This document shows positions 1 through 7,538 of a DNA stretch of 64,000 nt, piece by piece. A program made the translations under genes and the position numbers. Every line of letters starts with the position of its first letter. Within the stretch, counting starts at the first letter, position 1. The stretch comes from a virus: IMG/VR virus record IMGVR_UViG_3300011116_001125, positions 1 through 64,000 of that record; one strand, written 5' to 3'. The notes beneath the pieces are model-generated. The model had not been told where the DNA came from, made no database searches, and saw only the letters and a list, made by a program, of their open reading frames with translations.

Positions 1-161
1 TTAGCACAGCGAATACGACTAATACGCTGAATCTCCGCATCCTCGGTTTTGAAGACATTCCTAGCAGCAATGATGCTACTGTGGCAGGTCGCAACGCTAT
101 CGTGATGCTTAACAACCACTTCTACCGCTACTGTGCCAACGGCACGGGCGCGGGTGTGTAA
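1..161 (+). CDS. Head/decoration-like protein, C-terminal part (cut by window start)
   Basis: The frame begins at base 3 and ends with TAA at 159-161. It encodes the same C-terminus as the complete 205-residue gene at 57535-58152 (ending NGTGAGV). Only the last 52 residues are here because the window begins inside the gene. It lies 15 bp upstream of the major capsid gene, as its intact counterpart does, so a head-decoration or capsid-associated role is inferred from position. The first 127 bases are identical to the second copy. Confidence 0.85.
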   Translation, partial: STANTTNTLNLRILGFEDIPSSNDATVAGRNAIVMLNNHFYRYCANGTGAGV

Positions 162-176
162 GGGGAGCATTGAACA

Positions 177-1085
177 ATGGCTATTACTCGTTCCCAACTA
201 CTCAAAGAACTTGAGCCCGGACTCAATGCTCTTTTCGGCATGGAGTATGATCGCTACGACAACGAGCACACTGAAATTTTCGATACCGAATCTTCAGACC
301 GTGCTTTTGAAGAAGAAGTCATGCTCTCCGGCTTTGGTCAGGCTCCGGTCAAGGGCGAAGGCGCTGCCATCGCTTATGACACGGCAGGTGAAGCCTTCAC
401 AGCACGCTATACCCATGAAACAATCGCACTTGCGTTTGCTATCACGGAAGAAGCTGTGGAAGATAACCTGTACGACAAGTTGTCGAGCCGTTACACCCGT
501 GCGCTCGCACGTTCGATGTCCAACACCAAGCAGGTCAAGGCAGCGTCTGTTCTTAACAACGCTTTCTCTTCCTCTTATGTTGGCGGCGACGGCGTTTCGC
601 TCATCAACGCAAACCATCCGACGGTAGGTGGTGGTAACTGGTCAAATACGCTTGCAACGCAGGCTGACCTTAACGAAACTTCGCTCGAACAGGCTTTGAT
701 TGATATTGCAGCCTTCATCGACGAACGTGGCCTTAAGGTTGCTTTGCGCGGCATGAAGTTGATCATTCCGCCTGCATTGCAGTTTACTGCAGAGCGTATT
801 CTCAAGTCGGAACAGCGTGTTTCAACGGCGGATAACGATATCAATGCACTCAAGTCTGGTGGTTATATGCCACAGGGCTTTACGGTCAATCACTTCTTGA
901 CCGATCCGGATGCGTGGTTCGTTAAAACCGATGCGCCTAACGGCATGAAACACTTTGTCCGTAGCCCGATTAAAACGGCTATGGAAGGCGAATTTGAAAC
1001 AGGTAACGTGCGCTACAAGGCGCGTGAGCGTTACTCGTTCGGTTGGTCTGACCCGCGTGCCATGTATGGTTCGCAGGGCGCGTAA
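177..1085 (+). CDS. Major capsid protein (copy A)
   Basis: A 302-residue protein with the length and character of an HK97-fold capsid subunit: a helical N-terminus, a long acidic/amphipathic middle (AFAITEEAVEDNLYDKLSSR), and a β-rich C-terminal half ending in a basic/aromatic tail. It resembles capsid proteins of uncultured aquatic podovirus-like phages. The ATG follows an AGGGGAG ribosome site. It sits after the scaffold and decoration-like genes (best seen at 56-58 kb) and is followed by a hairpin terminator, which fits a highly expressed late gene. The second copy at 58168 differs at only four residues (for example Ala18 to Ser) despite many synonymous changes. The family call is by context and composition, not by a diagnostic motif. 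Confidence 0.8.
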   Translation: MAITRSQLLKELEPGLNALFGMEYDRYDNEHTEIFDTESSDRAFEEEVMLSGFGQAPVKGEGAAIAYDTAGEAFTARYTHETIALAFAITEEAVEDNLYDKLSSRYTRALARSMSNTKQVKAASVLNNAFSSSYVGGDGVSLINANHPTVGGGNWSNTLATQADLNETSLEQALIDIAAFIDERGLKVALRGMKLIIPPALQFTAERILKSEQRVSTADNDINALKSGGYMPQGFTVNHFLTDPDAWFVKTDAPNGMKHFVRSPIKTAMEGEFETGNVRYKARERYSFGWSDPRAMYGSQGA

Positions 1086-1111
1086 TTGCTGCCTTTGAAC
1101 AGCAGTAATGG

Positions 1112-1140
1112 AAGAGCGGGCCTTGTGTCCGCTCTTTTTC
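1112..1140 (+). terminator. Rho-independent terminator after capsid gene
   Basis: An 8-bp perfect stem (AAGAGCGG / CCGCTCTT) with a 9-nt loop is followed by a T-run. The same hairpin is conserved in copy B at 59104. Its place after the capsid gene would separate capsid expression from the downstream genes. Confidence 0.8.
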
Positions 1141-1142
1141 TA

Positions 1143-1171
1143 TTGTAACGTATGTTGTTCCTGACTGCTAA
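1143..1171 (+). promoter_or_regulatory. Candidate promoter between terminator and next gene
   Basis: TTGTAA and TGCTAA are separated by exactly 17 bp, directly after the terminator and 30 bp before the next ATG. The arrangement is kept in copy B although the spacer has changed. The -10 match is weak, so this is an inference. Confidence 0.35.
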
Positions 1172-1200
1172 GCAGACAACCCCAACGACAGGAGACCTAC

Positions 1201-1680
1201 ATGGGGACGACAACCTTTTCCGGACCGATTAAAGCGGGTCCGATTAAATTCACCACAGGTACCACACTTGGTCAAGACGTTGCTGACGTAGGTAACGTTG
1301 TGCTTTCGCAATCGAGCGCACTTACGCAAGCCACCAATGCAGGCTCGGCAGGCGTTTACAGCACTGGAATCGTTATTCCAGCGGGTTGCACCATTACTTC
1401 TATTCAGATTTTTGTAACGACAGCATGGTCTGGCGCAGCACAAACAATCAATGTGGGCACAAACTCCACGGCAACGCAACTTGCCGTTGCGGCAGACAAT
1501 GATCTTTCCACAACGCTCGGAATTAAAAACATTGTTCCTGGAAGCGATGCAACACGCACTGGCAAGTGGATCGATGTTGGTACAACAGATATTCGTATCT
1601 GGACAAAATCAACCAACACGGGTACGGGTGTGGGTGTGATTGTTGTCAACTACATCCAAAACGGCGCTATTAGCCCCTAA
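1201..1680 (+). CDS. Putative virion protein, β-rich, 159 aa (copy A)
   Basis: A Thr/Gly/Ala-rich, hydrophobic-alternating sequence without charged helices, typical of β-sandwich head-fibre or decoration proteins. The start follows ACAGGAG. It is the first gene after the capsid terminator and is followed by two more β-rich structural genes. No family is recognised with certainty. Copy B (59194) is one residue longer and differs mostly around residues 40-60 (TNAGSAG against KNGSNATG), which would suit an exposed loop. Confidence 0.6.
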   Translation: MGTTTFSGPIKAGPIKFTTGTTLGQDVADVGNVVLSQSSALTQATNAGSAGVYSTGIVIPAGCTITSIQIFVTTAWSGAAQTINVGTNSTATQLAVAADNDLSTTLGIKNIVPGSDATRTGKWIDVGTTDIRIWTKSTNTGTGVGVIVVNYIQNGAISP

Positions 1681-1696
1681 TACCTAGGAGGCTGAC

Positions 1697-2095
1697 ATGG
1701 CCGATGCGGTAACCACACAAACTATCTTCCAAGGCGATAAAACCCTTGTTATGAAGTTTACCAACATTTCAGATGGCACCGGAGAGTCCGGTGTCATCAA
1801 GGTAAACGTTGCTTCACTTGCTTCATACCAAGGTATGCCGTGTACTGCTGTCCAAATTGACAAGGTCTATGCCATGACGTATGGTATGGAAGTTAGACTT
1901 TATTGGGCAGCAACTAGCCCACAACTTATTATGACTATTCCACAAAACGTCATGAACACGCATAACTATGACGAGTTTGGGGGTATTGATAATAACGCAG
2001 GGGCGGGTAAAACGGGTAACATCACTTTTACAACGGCAGACGCCAGTGCAGGTGATATGTACACTATTATCCTTGTAATGCGTAAGCTGTATTAA
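1697..2095 (+). CDS. Putative virion protein, 132 aa (copy A)
   Basis: A small β-rich protein beginning MADAVTTQTIFQGDKT, with a strong AGGAGG ribosome site in the 16-bp gap after the previous gene. Position between capsid-proximal genes suggests a head or head-completion role. No known domain is recognised. The counterpart at 59693 is highly similar; differences cluster around residues 35-40 and 75-90. Confidence 0.6.
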   Translation: MADAVTTQTIFQGDKTLVMKFTNISDGTGESGVIKVNVASLASYQGMPCTAVQIDKVYAMTYGMEVRLYWAATSPQLIMTIPQNVMNTHNYDEFGGIDNNAGAGKTGNITFTTADASAGDMYTIILVMRKLY

Positions 2096-2106
2096 AAGAG
2101 ACGATA

Positions 2107-2895
2107 ATGACTCGACCCCCTTCCTCAGTAACTAGGACTGGTGCGTATGAGCCCTTTAACTTGCAGGTGGCACGGGGTCAAATTCCGTGGCACCAAAGTA
2201 TCGTTGTTTTTGGTTACAACTCTGACGTAGACACAAGTGTGGAAACTGTTTGGCCTTACGGCGGTATTCTTCCTTTTCCCAACAATGCTTTGCAGATGTC
2301 TGTTAGCTCAGATAACACTAACGACACAGCAGCAGGGACAGGCGCTAGAACCGTTTATATTCAAGGGCTGAACGCTAATCACGATACGATCAGCGAAACA
2401 GTTTCTTTAAATGGTCAGACTGCCGTACTTACGGCAAACTCTTATCTACACATAAATCAAGCCTATGTTGCAACCGCTGGGTCATTAAACAGCGCCGCAG
2501 GTAATATTTACTTTGGAACAGGCGCTTTAACTTTAGGCGTTCCAGCAACCGTTTATGATATCATTCAATACGACTATAACACCAGAGTTACTGGAAGTTA
2601 TACTATTCCATCTGGCTACACCGGATACTTAGAACAGGGCTTGTTTTCTTCTGGACAGGCTGGCGGTTCTAACGCTGTAACCGGACGTCTTATGACACGC
2701 GGTACGGATAATATTCGTAGGACAGCAGCGATTGTTACGCTAAATAATGGTGCTGCTGACTATGCGTTTGAGTATCCAGTTGTTATACCAGAAAAAACAA
2801 CTATTGAAGCTCAGGCCGTTGGCTCCTCAACAAACAACGCCTGCTCTAGCATGTTTATTATTGTTCTCATTAAAAATGACGCGGGGACTGCGTGA
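2107..2895 (+). CDS. Putative virion structural protein, 262 aa (copy A)
   Basis: A β-rich protein rich in Tyr, Thr, Ser and Gly with few charged residues; the N-terminus reads MTRPPSSVTRTGAYEPFNLQ. It follows the previous gene by 11 bp and its TGA overlaps the next ATG (TGATG), so translation is probably coupled. It is likely a head or tail surface protein by position and composition. The copy at 60103 contains a stretch of roughly 200 bp with almost no nucleotide change, unlike its flanks. Confidence 0.6.
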   Translation: MTRPPSSVTRTGAYEPFNLQVARGQIPWHQSIVVFGYNSDVDTSVETVWPYGGILPFPNNALQMSVSSDNTNDTAAGTGARTVYIQGLNANHDTISETVSLNGQTAVLTANSYLHINQAYVATAGSLNSAAGNIYFGTGALTLGVPATVYDIIQYDYNTRVTGSYTIPSGYTGYLEQGLFSSGQAGGSNAVTGRLMTRGTDNIRRTAAIVTLNNGAADYAFEYPVVIPEKTTIEAQAVGSSTNNACSSMFIIVLIKNDAGTA

Positions 2896-3179
2896 TGGCT
2901 AAGGGCATGGGCATAAAAACTTCGGTAAAATCAGGCAACTTTCGCCCCACAAAGGCAGGGGCGGGAATGACTGAAAAAGGCGTAAAAGCCTTCCGACGTG
3001 CCAATCCTGGATCAAAGTTAAGCACCGCAGTCACAGAAAAAAGTCCAACAGGAAAGCGCGCAGCACGTAAAAAATCGTTCTGTGCGCGTTCTGCTGGACA
3101 AATGAAAATGTTTCCTGAAGCTGCTAAAGACCCCAACAGCCGCCTTCGGCAAGCGCGTAAGCGTTGGAGGTGCAAATGA
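2895..3179 (+). CDS. Small basic Cys-containing protein, DUF6321-like (copy A)
   Basis: 94 residues, very rich in Lys and Arg. The second half (VTEKSPTGKRAARKKSFCAR, then a KDPNSRLRQARKRWRC ending) matches my recollection of the DUF6321 signature found in many phage genomes. The function of that family is not known; basic charge and two Cys suggest nucleic-acid or metal binding. The ATG at 2895 overlaps the upstream TGA by one base, which I prefer to the GTG three bases earlier. It ends in an ATGA overlap with the next gene. Confidence 0.65.
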   Translation: MAKGMGIKTSVKSGNFRPTKAGAGMTEKGVKAFRRANPGSKLSTAVTEKSPTGKRAARKKSFCARSAGQMKMFPEAAKDPNSRLRQARKRWRCK

Positions 3180-3454
3180 TTATAGATCTGCAAATGCTTT
3201 GGAATGGCCTTTTAACTCTTGTGTTGCTCCCGCTTGCTTGGATACTCGTGTATTTAAACACACGCATTACTGAAGCGGAAGAAAAATCGGCAACAACGTT
3301 TGACCGTATTTGGAAATCAATAGCAGAACACCGCGAAGATATTCCAAAAACCTACGTTACTAAAACCGACCTGTTGAATACTCATAACCAAATCATGAGT
3401 CGCTTTGATCGGTTAGAAGAAAAAATCGACCGCATTACGGGGATAGGCAAATGA
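3176..3454 (+). CDS. Small membrane-anchored coiled-coil protein (copy A)
   Basis: 92 residues: an N-terminal transmembrane helix at about residues 8-26 (LLTLVLLPLAWILVYL) and a charged, heptad-like C-terminal half ending DRLEEKIDRITGIGK. The ATG at 3176 sits in an ATGA overlap with the preceding stop and is preceded by TTGGAGG. The layout resembles small lysis accessory or haemolysin-XhlA-type proteins but with the membrane segment at the N-terminus; a function is not assigned. Confidence 0.65.
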   Translation: MIIDLQMLWNGLLTLVLLPLAWILVYLNTRITEAEEKSATTFDRIWKSIAEHREDIPKTYVTKTDLLNTHNQIMSRFDRLEEKIDRITGIGK

Positions 3455-3621
3455 AAGTACGTGCTAAAAATTCATTGCCTGTTCCGCGTGGTTCAAAAAT
3501 ACGCACGCCTTCTTTCGGGCTTAAAAAGGGTGGTGCTTTGGGTAAAACTAAAAAGCCCAAAGTTGGTATCGCGATTATGATCGCTGTTGGTAAGCCTAGA
3601 AAAGGAATGCGCAATGGTTAA
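3451..3621 (+). CDS. Small basic protein, 56 aa (copy A)
   Basis: A short reading frame beginning MKVRAKNSLPVPRGSK and ending GKPRKGMRNG. Its ATG overlaps the stop of the upstream gene (ATGA) and its end overlaps the next start by eight bases. Conserved in copy B (61447) with mostly synonymous changes, which supports it as a real gene. About a quarter of the residues are Lys/Arg. Function unknown. Confidence 0.65.
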   Translation: MKVRAKNSLPVPRGSKIRTPSFGLKKGGALGKTKKPKVGIAIMIAVGKPRKGMRNG

Positions 3622-4048
3622 GAAAATTTCTGAGTATGGCGGCATGGAAAAGTACTCTTCCAAAAAAGCTATGGGTAAACACGAAGGTAAAGAATCTTCA
3701 CGTGCAGAAGCAGGAGAAAAGTCAATGGCTATGAAGAAACGCGGCGGGGGCATGGCTACCCGTGGTATGGGTGCTGCTCTTAAAAAGGGGGGCAAGGTCA
3801 TGAAAAAAGCTATGGGGGGTGGTGTTAATACCCGTAATCCACCTGCACTTGGTAAACTTCCTATAAGACCCGTTCCTCGGGAACTTTATACTGGTGGTTC
3901 TAAAAATTTTGATGAATCCACAGGTACTTATCGTGGTCGTCCCGGTGGTGGCATGAATTACATTGGTGGTTCTAAAAAATTTGATGAAAGTGTAGGCCCT
4001 CGCAGAATGAAAAAAGGCGGCATGGCTAAAGGTCGTAAGGGCTGCTAA
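3614..4048 (+). CDS. Lys/Gly/Met-rich protein with GGS-FDES repeats (copy A)
   Basis: 144 residues, strongly basic, with several GGGM/KKGG runs, two copies of a short unit of the form GGS-x-x-FDES (residues about 93 and 117) and the C-terminus KKGGMAKGRKGC. The start at 3614 overlaps the preceding gene. The same unit occurs in the product of the gene at 4387. In copy B (61610, 148 aa) the segment order differs and only one such unit remains. Probably a virion-associated DNA-binding or internal protein; that is an inference from charge and position. Confidence 0.6.
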   Translation: MVKKISEYGGMEKYSSKKAMGKHEGKESSRAEAGEKSMAMKKRGGGMATRGMGAALKKGGKVMKKAMGGGVNTRNPPALGKLPIRPVPRELYTGGSKNFDESTGTYRGRPGGGMNYIGGSKKFDESVGPRRMKKGGMAKGRKGC

Positions 4049-4050
4049 CG

Positions 4051-4209
4051 ATGAAAAAAGAGGTTTGGGCCAAGCCACGTCCTAAAGGGTTGGGTAAGCC
4101 CAAGCCTCTTACTTCTAAGCAGAAAAGTTCTGCTAAAAAAGCGGCTAAGGCTGCGGGTCGGCCTTATCCTAATCTTGTAGACAATATGCGTGCTGCGAGG
4201 AAAAAATGA
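4051..4209 (+). CDS. Small basic protein, 52 aa (copy A)
   Basis: Reads MKKEVWAKPRPKGLGKPKPL, then a Lys/Ala-rich stretch ending NMRAARKK. Two bases after the upstream stop, and its TGA overlaps the next ATG (ATGA). Almost unchanged in copy B at 62056, two residues differing. No known family; strongly cationic. Confidence 0.65.
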   Translation: MKKEVWAKPRPKGLGKPKPLTSKQKSSAKKAAKAAGRPYPNLVDNMRAARKK

Positions 4210-4385
4210 AAAAGCCTACTAAAGCGCAAGCTAAAATTCGTACGGTGCTGCATGAGTTTAAGGTAGGTAAACTTCACTCGGGCAGCAAAAAAGGTCCAAC
4301 AGTTAAAAGTCGCCAACAGGCGATCGCTATTGCTCTTTCGCAAGCAGGTAAGTCGATGAGCAAAGCAAAGCGCAGGAGTAAGTAA
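4206..4385 (+). CDS. DUF6496-like small protein (copy A)
   Basis: 59 residues. The core HEFKVGKLHSGSKKGP followed by a QQAIAIALSQAGKS segment matches the DUF6496 signature known from many phage and some bacterial genomes (function unknown). The start overlaps the upstream stop (ATGA). The counterpart at 62211 has 55 residues; the C-terminal tail is where they differ. Confidence 0.7.
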   Translation: MKKPTKAQAKIRTVLHEFKVGKLHSGSKKGPTVKSRQQAIAIALSQAGKSMSKAKRRSK

Positions 4386-4386
4386 G

Positions 4387-5001
4387 ATGCCAAATACAAT
4401 GATGGGTTATGGTGGAGTTCAACCCCAACGCGCAGCCACTCCCGCTATGCCTATTCGGCAAGATTATGCAGGCCCCCTGCCTCAAGGTGGTGGCGGTCTT
4501 GGTAGAGGTGTTCCTCTTCCGCCAAAATTAGGTGGAGGCATGAATTACATCGGTGGCTCTCCCAATTTTGATGAAAGCCTTGGCGCATATCGTAACCCAC
4601 TAAAACCAATGCCTGATGGCGGGTTTATGATTCCCGGTCCGAATGATTTTAGCATGGGTCCAGGAGGTGCGATGACTAGGTATACTCCACCCGCACCCCC
4701 CACGCTTGGAATTACCCCTATCCGTGGTCCTTATGATGTACCTCCAACGTTTGGGGTTACTCCTACTCAAACGCCTGACCAAATGCAGGCTTTGCGTAAT
4801 GCTCATCTTGCGCAACAACAAGCGCAGTTGTTGATGGCGCAGCAACAAGCGCAACTATCTGCTCCTTTGGCCTATCGTCAAGCTGTGGCGCAACAACAGT
4901 ACATCCCGCCTAATGCAGGCATCGCTGCCTTGCCTATGAACCCTGCAATGATGCAACGTTTAGGTACTATCGCAAGCCTTGCAGGCGGAGTACGCAGATG
5001 A
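4387..5001 (+). CDS. Pro/Gln-rich variable virion-region protein (copy A, 204 aa)
   Basis: Low-complexity protein: a Gly/Pro-rich N-terminus carrying a GGGMNYIGGSPNFDESLGAY unit, a Pro/Thr-rich middle, and a Gln/Ala-rich stretch (about residues 138-170). Only the first dozen residues (MMGYGGVQPQ) and the last 20 (RLGTIASLAGGVRR) are shared with its counterpart at 62380, which has 288 residues and a different repetitive centre. It ends in an ATGA overlap with the next gene. Function unknown. Confidence 0.6.
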   Translation: MPNTMMGYGGVQPQRAATPAMPIRQDYAGPLPQGGGGLGRGVPLPPKLGGGMNYIGGSPNFDESLGAYRNPLKPMPDGGFMIPGPNDFSMGPGGAMTRYTPPAPPTLGITPIRGPYDVPPTFGVTPTQTPDQMQALRNAHLAQQQAQLLMAQQQAQLSAPLAYRQAVAQQQYIPPNAGIAALPMNPAMMQRLGTIASLAGGVRR

Positions 5002-5354
5002 AAAAACCTGTAAAGCGCCGCAAGTATGCTGACGGTGGGGATGTGCAAAATCCTGCCGCACCCCCTATCGGCACAACAGATCTTTCTGGTGCAGGGGCAC
5101 AAGCGCAAAACCAAGCGCAGCCGCCTTCTAGTCCGGGTCCGGGACAAACCTCTCCGTATTATTCGCCTTCAGACTATGGTACACCTGTCGGCGCGATGAA
5201 TACGCAGGGCAGTAGTTTGTACGTTCAAGACCGTATGTCAGGCCAAGGTGCAACGGCGCAGGGCTACGCAAAAGGCGGCATGGTCAACAAACGTGGTAAA
5301 GTTCGTGGTTGCGGGGTGGCTAAACGTGGGCTCACAAAAGGCAAGGTGTACTGA
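4998..5354 (+). CDS. Small protein with basic Gly/Cys C-terminal tail (copy A)
   Basis: 118 residues: a basic start (MKKPVKRRKYADGGDV), a Pro/Gln/Ser-rich middle, and the tail GGMVNKRGKVRGCGVAKRGL plus TKGKVY. The next gene product ends with nearly the same tail, so they share a short C-terminal module. Translation is coupled to the upstream gene by ATGA. Conserved at 63243. Likely a virion-associated protein; family unknown. Confidence 0.6.
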   Translation: MKKPVKRRKYADGGDVQNPAAPPIGTTDLSGAGAQAQNQAQPPSSPGPGQTSPYYSPSDYGTPVGAMNTQGSSLYVQDRMSGQGATAQGYAKGGMVNKRGKVRGCGVAKRGLTKGKVY

Positions 5355-5356
5355 TC

Positions 5357-5632
5357 ATGATAAAGCGTAAGAAAAAGTATGACCTACCTGTGCCACAATA
5401 CGATACTCCTTCCGGAGAAGAACAATATAAGAAAATACTAGAAGAAAATGCAAAGGCTTTGGATAAAACCAAAAGCACAGGTGATGTTACTTCTGAAGAG
5501 GAAGAAACGTTGCGTGAGACCATGCGTAAACAGGTTGAGGAAAGCAAGTACAAGCGCGGCGGCATGGTAAAGAGCAAAGCGCGTGGTTGCGGCGTAGCTG
5601 TTCGTGGCTTGACCAAAGGCAGGATGTATTGA
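5357..5632 (+). CDS. Small acidic/basic protein with the same Cys tail (copy A)
   Basis: 91 residues. Residues 1-65 are a charged helix-forming region (ETLRETMRKQVEESKYKRGG); the tail KARGCGVAVRGLTKGRMY repeats the module of the upstream protein. It begins two bases after the upstream stop. Conserved at 63602 (92 aa). Function unknown. Confidence 0.6.
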   Translation: MIKRKKKYDLPVPQYDTPSGEEQYKKILEENAKALDKTKSTGDVTSEEEETLRETMRKQVEESKYKRGGMVKSKARGCGVAVRGLTKGRMY

Positions 5633-5633
5633 T

Positions 5634-5906
5634 ATGGCAAAAGGTTCTGCTTCACCTACAGGGTTAATGAATATTGGTATGTGGGAAGATTCTCCTGCTG
5701 ATATTCGTGGGGATACCGCTATCAAAAAGCGTATGGGCAAGCAGGGCGTGTCAAAAGAAGCCTATGAAAGTTCTGCTGAAGACATCAAGCATGACATTCA
5801 AAAGTCTTCAAAAGGTATCGGTATGAAACGCGGTGGCGCGGTATACATGCCTTCTGAAAGCAAGGGTAAAAGCCGTAAACATACGCGGGGTTGCAAAATC
5901 TGCTGA
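5634..5906 (+). CDS. Small basic protein, 90 aa (copy A)
   Basis: Begins MAKGSASPTGLMNIGMWEDS and ends with a Lys/Arg-rich tail HTRGCKIC, a variant of the Cys-containing tails of neighbouring proteins. The stop overlaps the ATG of the following adaptor gene (TGATG). The same gene is cut by the right end of the window at 63882. Confidence 0.6.
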   Translation: MAKGSASPTGLMNIGMWEDSPADIRGDTAIKKRMGKQGVSKEAYESSAEDIKHDIQKSSKGIGMKRGGAVYMPSESKGKSRKHTRGCKIC

Positions 5907-6592
5907 TGGCTTATTCAGGCACAAAAACATTTGAACTCGACGTAGCCGAATATATCGAAGAGGCTTACGAGCGGTGCGGTATTGAAGTTCGTACAGGTTA
6001 CGATCAACGTACTGCACGCCGGAGTTTAAATCTTTTGTTGGCAGAATGGGCCAACCGTGGGCTCAACCAGTGGACGATTAAGCAACAAAGCATTACGATG
6101 ACGGTAGGTGTCAATGAGTACCCATTGGAAGCCTACGACATTGACGTTTTGGATGCTGTTTGCCGTTTTGCTCAAGGTGTTGATACTCAAAATCAACAAG
6201 ATCTAACAGTTGACCGTATCAGCCGTGAAGTTTATTTGGATATTCCTGCCAAGTTGCGGCGTGCGCGTCCTGTGCAGTATTTTGTAGATAGGCAAATAAC
6301 GCCCATCATCAAAGTATGGCCTACGCCAGATCAAACGTATTATTTGGTTATCAATAAACTTGTTCGGCTTGATGATGTGAATAGCTCTACTAATACGCTG
6401 CAACTGCCGTTTAGATTTTATCCTTGTTTGGCGGCAGGCTTGGCCTATTATATTTCTTTGAAAAAAGCACCTGAGCGCACACAAATGCTTAAGGCTATTT
6501 ACGAAGAAGAGTTTGATAAAGCCGCCGCTGAAGACCGTGATCGCGCTTCCTTGATGCTTACCCCCATGAGAAATTATTATGGTGTGGTGTAA
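5906..6592 (+). CDS. Putative head-tail adaptor (podovirus type)
   Basis: 228 residues, starting MAYSGTKTFELDVAEYIEEA. A predicted helical bundle with a central β-region, followed by helices rich in Tyr/Arg/Glu. This layout and the first 50 residues (IEEAYERCGIEVRTGYDQRT, then LLAEWANRGLNQWTI) are like the adaptor/head-completion proteins of podoviruses (P22 gp4 and T7 gp11 class) that bridge portal and tail. The 5906 ATG is preferred because it overlaps the upstream stop by one base. Family assignment rests on memory of related phage proteins. Confidence 0.6.
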   Translation: MAYSGTKTFELDVAEYIEEAYERCGIEVRTGYDQRTARRSLNLLLAEWANRGLNQWTIKQQSITMTVGVNEYPLEAYDIDVLDAVCRFAQGVDTQNQQDLTVDRISREVYLDIPAKLRRARPVQYFVDRQITPIIKVWPTPDQTYYLVINKLVRLDDVNSSTNTLQLPFRFYPCLAAGLAYYISLKKAPERTQMLKAIYEEEFDKAAAEDRDRASLMLTPMRNYYGVV

Positions 6593-6594
6593 GT

Positions 6595-6900
6595 ATGACG
6601 AAATTTGCAAATGGTACTCAGTCCAAAGCTATCTGCGATAGGTGCGGGTTTAAGTACTATTACCTCCAATTAAAAAAGGAGTGGACAGGGTTTAGAACCT
6701 GTATGGAGTGCTGGGAACCTAAGCACCCACAGCTAGACCCTATCTATCCCCCTACTGAGCCGCAGGCTTTGTATCAACCGCGACCTGATGTTATTATCAA
6801 TTACGATGCACCTGTGGCGGATGAAGTGTTTCCATTTTTGCCAATTAGTCTGTTACAGGGCATTACTCAAATTGGTATAGTGACTGTGGAGATTACATAA
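6595..6900 (+). CDS. Zinc-ribbon-like small structural-region protein
   Basis: 101 residues with CDRCGFKY at the N-terminus and CMECWEPKHPQ about 20 residues later, a CxxC...CxxC ribbon that could hold one zinc. The C-terminal half is Pro-rich and hydrophobic. It lies between two adaptor-like genes and is one base away from an overlap with the next start, so it belongs to the head-tail joining block. Similar small zinc-ribbon proteins occur beside adaptor genes in related phages; role unknown. Confidence 0.6.
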   Translation: MTKFANGTQSKAICDRCGFKYYYLQLKKEWTGFRTCMECWEPKHPQLDPIYPPTEPQALYQPRPDVIINYDAPVADEVFPFLPISLLQGITQIGIVTVEIT

Positions 6901-7538
6901 TGGGTTGGACCTATACCACTCTCACAACAGCAATCAAGGACTTTGTTCAGTCGTCTGAAACAACGTTCAATAACAATTTGAACGTTTTTATTCAAAACGC
7001 GGAAGAACGCATCTTTTTCTCGGTTAGTTTGGAATATTTTCGTAAGAACCAAACAGGTAACCTAACTTCGGGTAATCAATATCTAGCAAAGCCTTCTGAT
7101 TTTATGTCGGCCTATGCCTTATCGGTTACTGTTAGTGGTGAAAAAGTGTTCCTTTTGAATAAGGATGTTGAGTATCTACAAACTTATGATCCCACTGGTG
7201 CAACGGGTTCACCTAAGTATTACGGGTATTTTGACATTAACAACTTCATTATTGCCCCTGTTCCGGACAGTAACTATGCTGTTGAAATCCATTATTACTA
7301 CCGTCCAGAAAGCCTTGTGACACAAACAAGTGGTACATGGATTAGTAACAATGCGCAGCAAGCTCTGCTTTACGGCAGCTTGGTAGAGGCATATACCTTT
7401 CTTAAGGGCGAGCCTGATTTGTTAAACCTATACAATCAACGGTTTGTAGAATCGCTCACTCGCTTGAAAAACTTCGGTGAGGGTCTTGAAAACGTTGACG
7501 CTTACCGTGATGGTCTTGTTAGAGTTAAGGCTAACTAA
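6900..7538 (+). CDS. Adaptor/tail-tube-like protein (SU10 adaptor type)
   Basis: 212 residues. Begins MGWTYTTLTTAIKDFVQSSE with an Asn-rich helix (FNNNLNVFIQNAEERIFFSV), then a β-domain (YYGYFDINNFIIAPVPDSNY, IHYYYRPESL) and a C-terminal helical pair. This order is that of adaptor proteins of the phage SU10/phiEco32 type, which attach the tail nozzle to the portal. Overlaps the upstream stop by one base. Inferred role: second head-tail joining protein. Confidence 0.65.
   Translation: MGWTYTTLTTAIKDFVQSSETTFNNNLNVFIQNAEERIFFSVSLEYFRKNQTGNLTSGNQYLAKPSDFMSAYALSVTVSGEKVFLLNKDVEYLQTYDPTGATGSPKYYGYFDINNFIIAPVPDSNYAVEIHYYYRPESLVTQTSGTWISNNAQQALLYGSLVEAYTFLKGEPDLLNLYNQRFVESLTRLKNFGEGLENVDAYRDGLVRVKAN

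Noticed and set aside
133-627. 164-codon frame overlapping the capsid gene, repeated at 58124-58618
   Set aside because: Same strand, other frame of a conserved capsid gene. Its apparent conservation follows from that of the capsid; composition is not protein-like and no ribosome site or context supports it.
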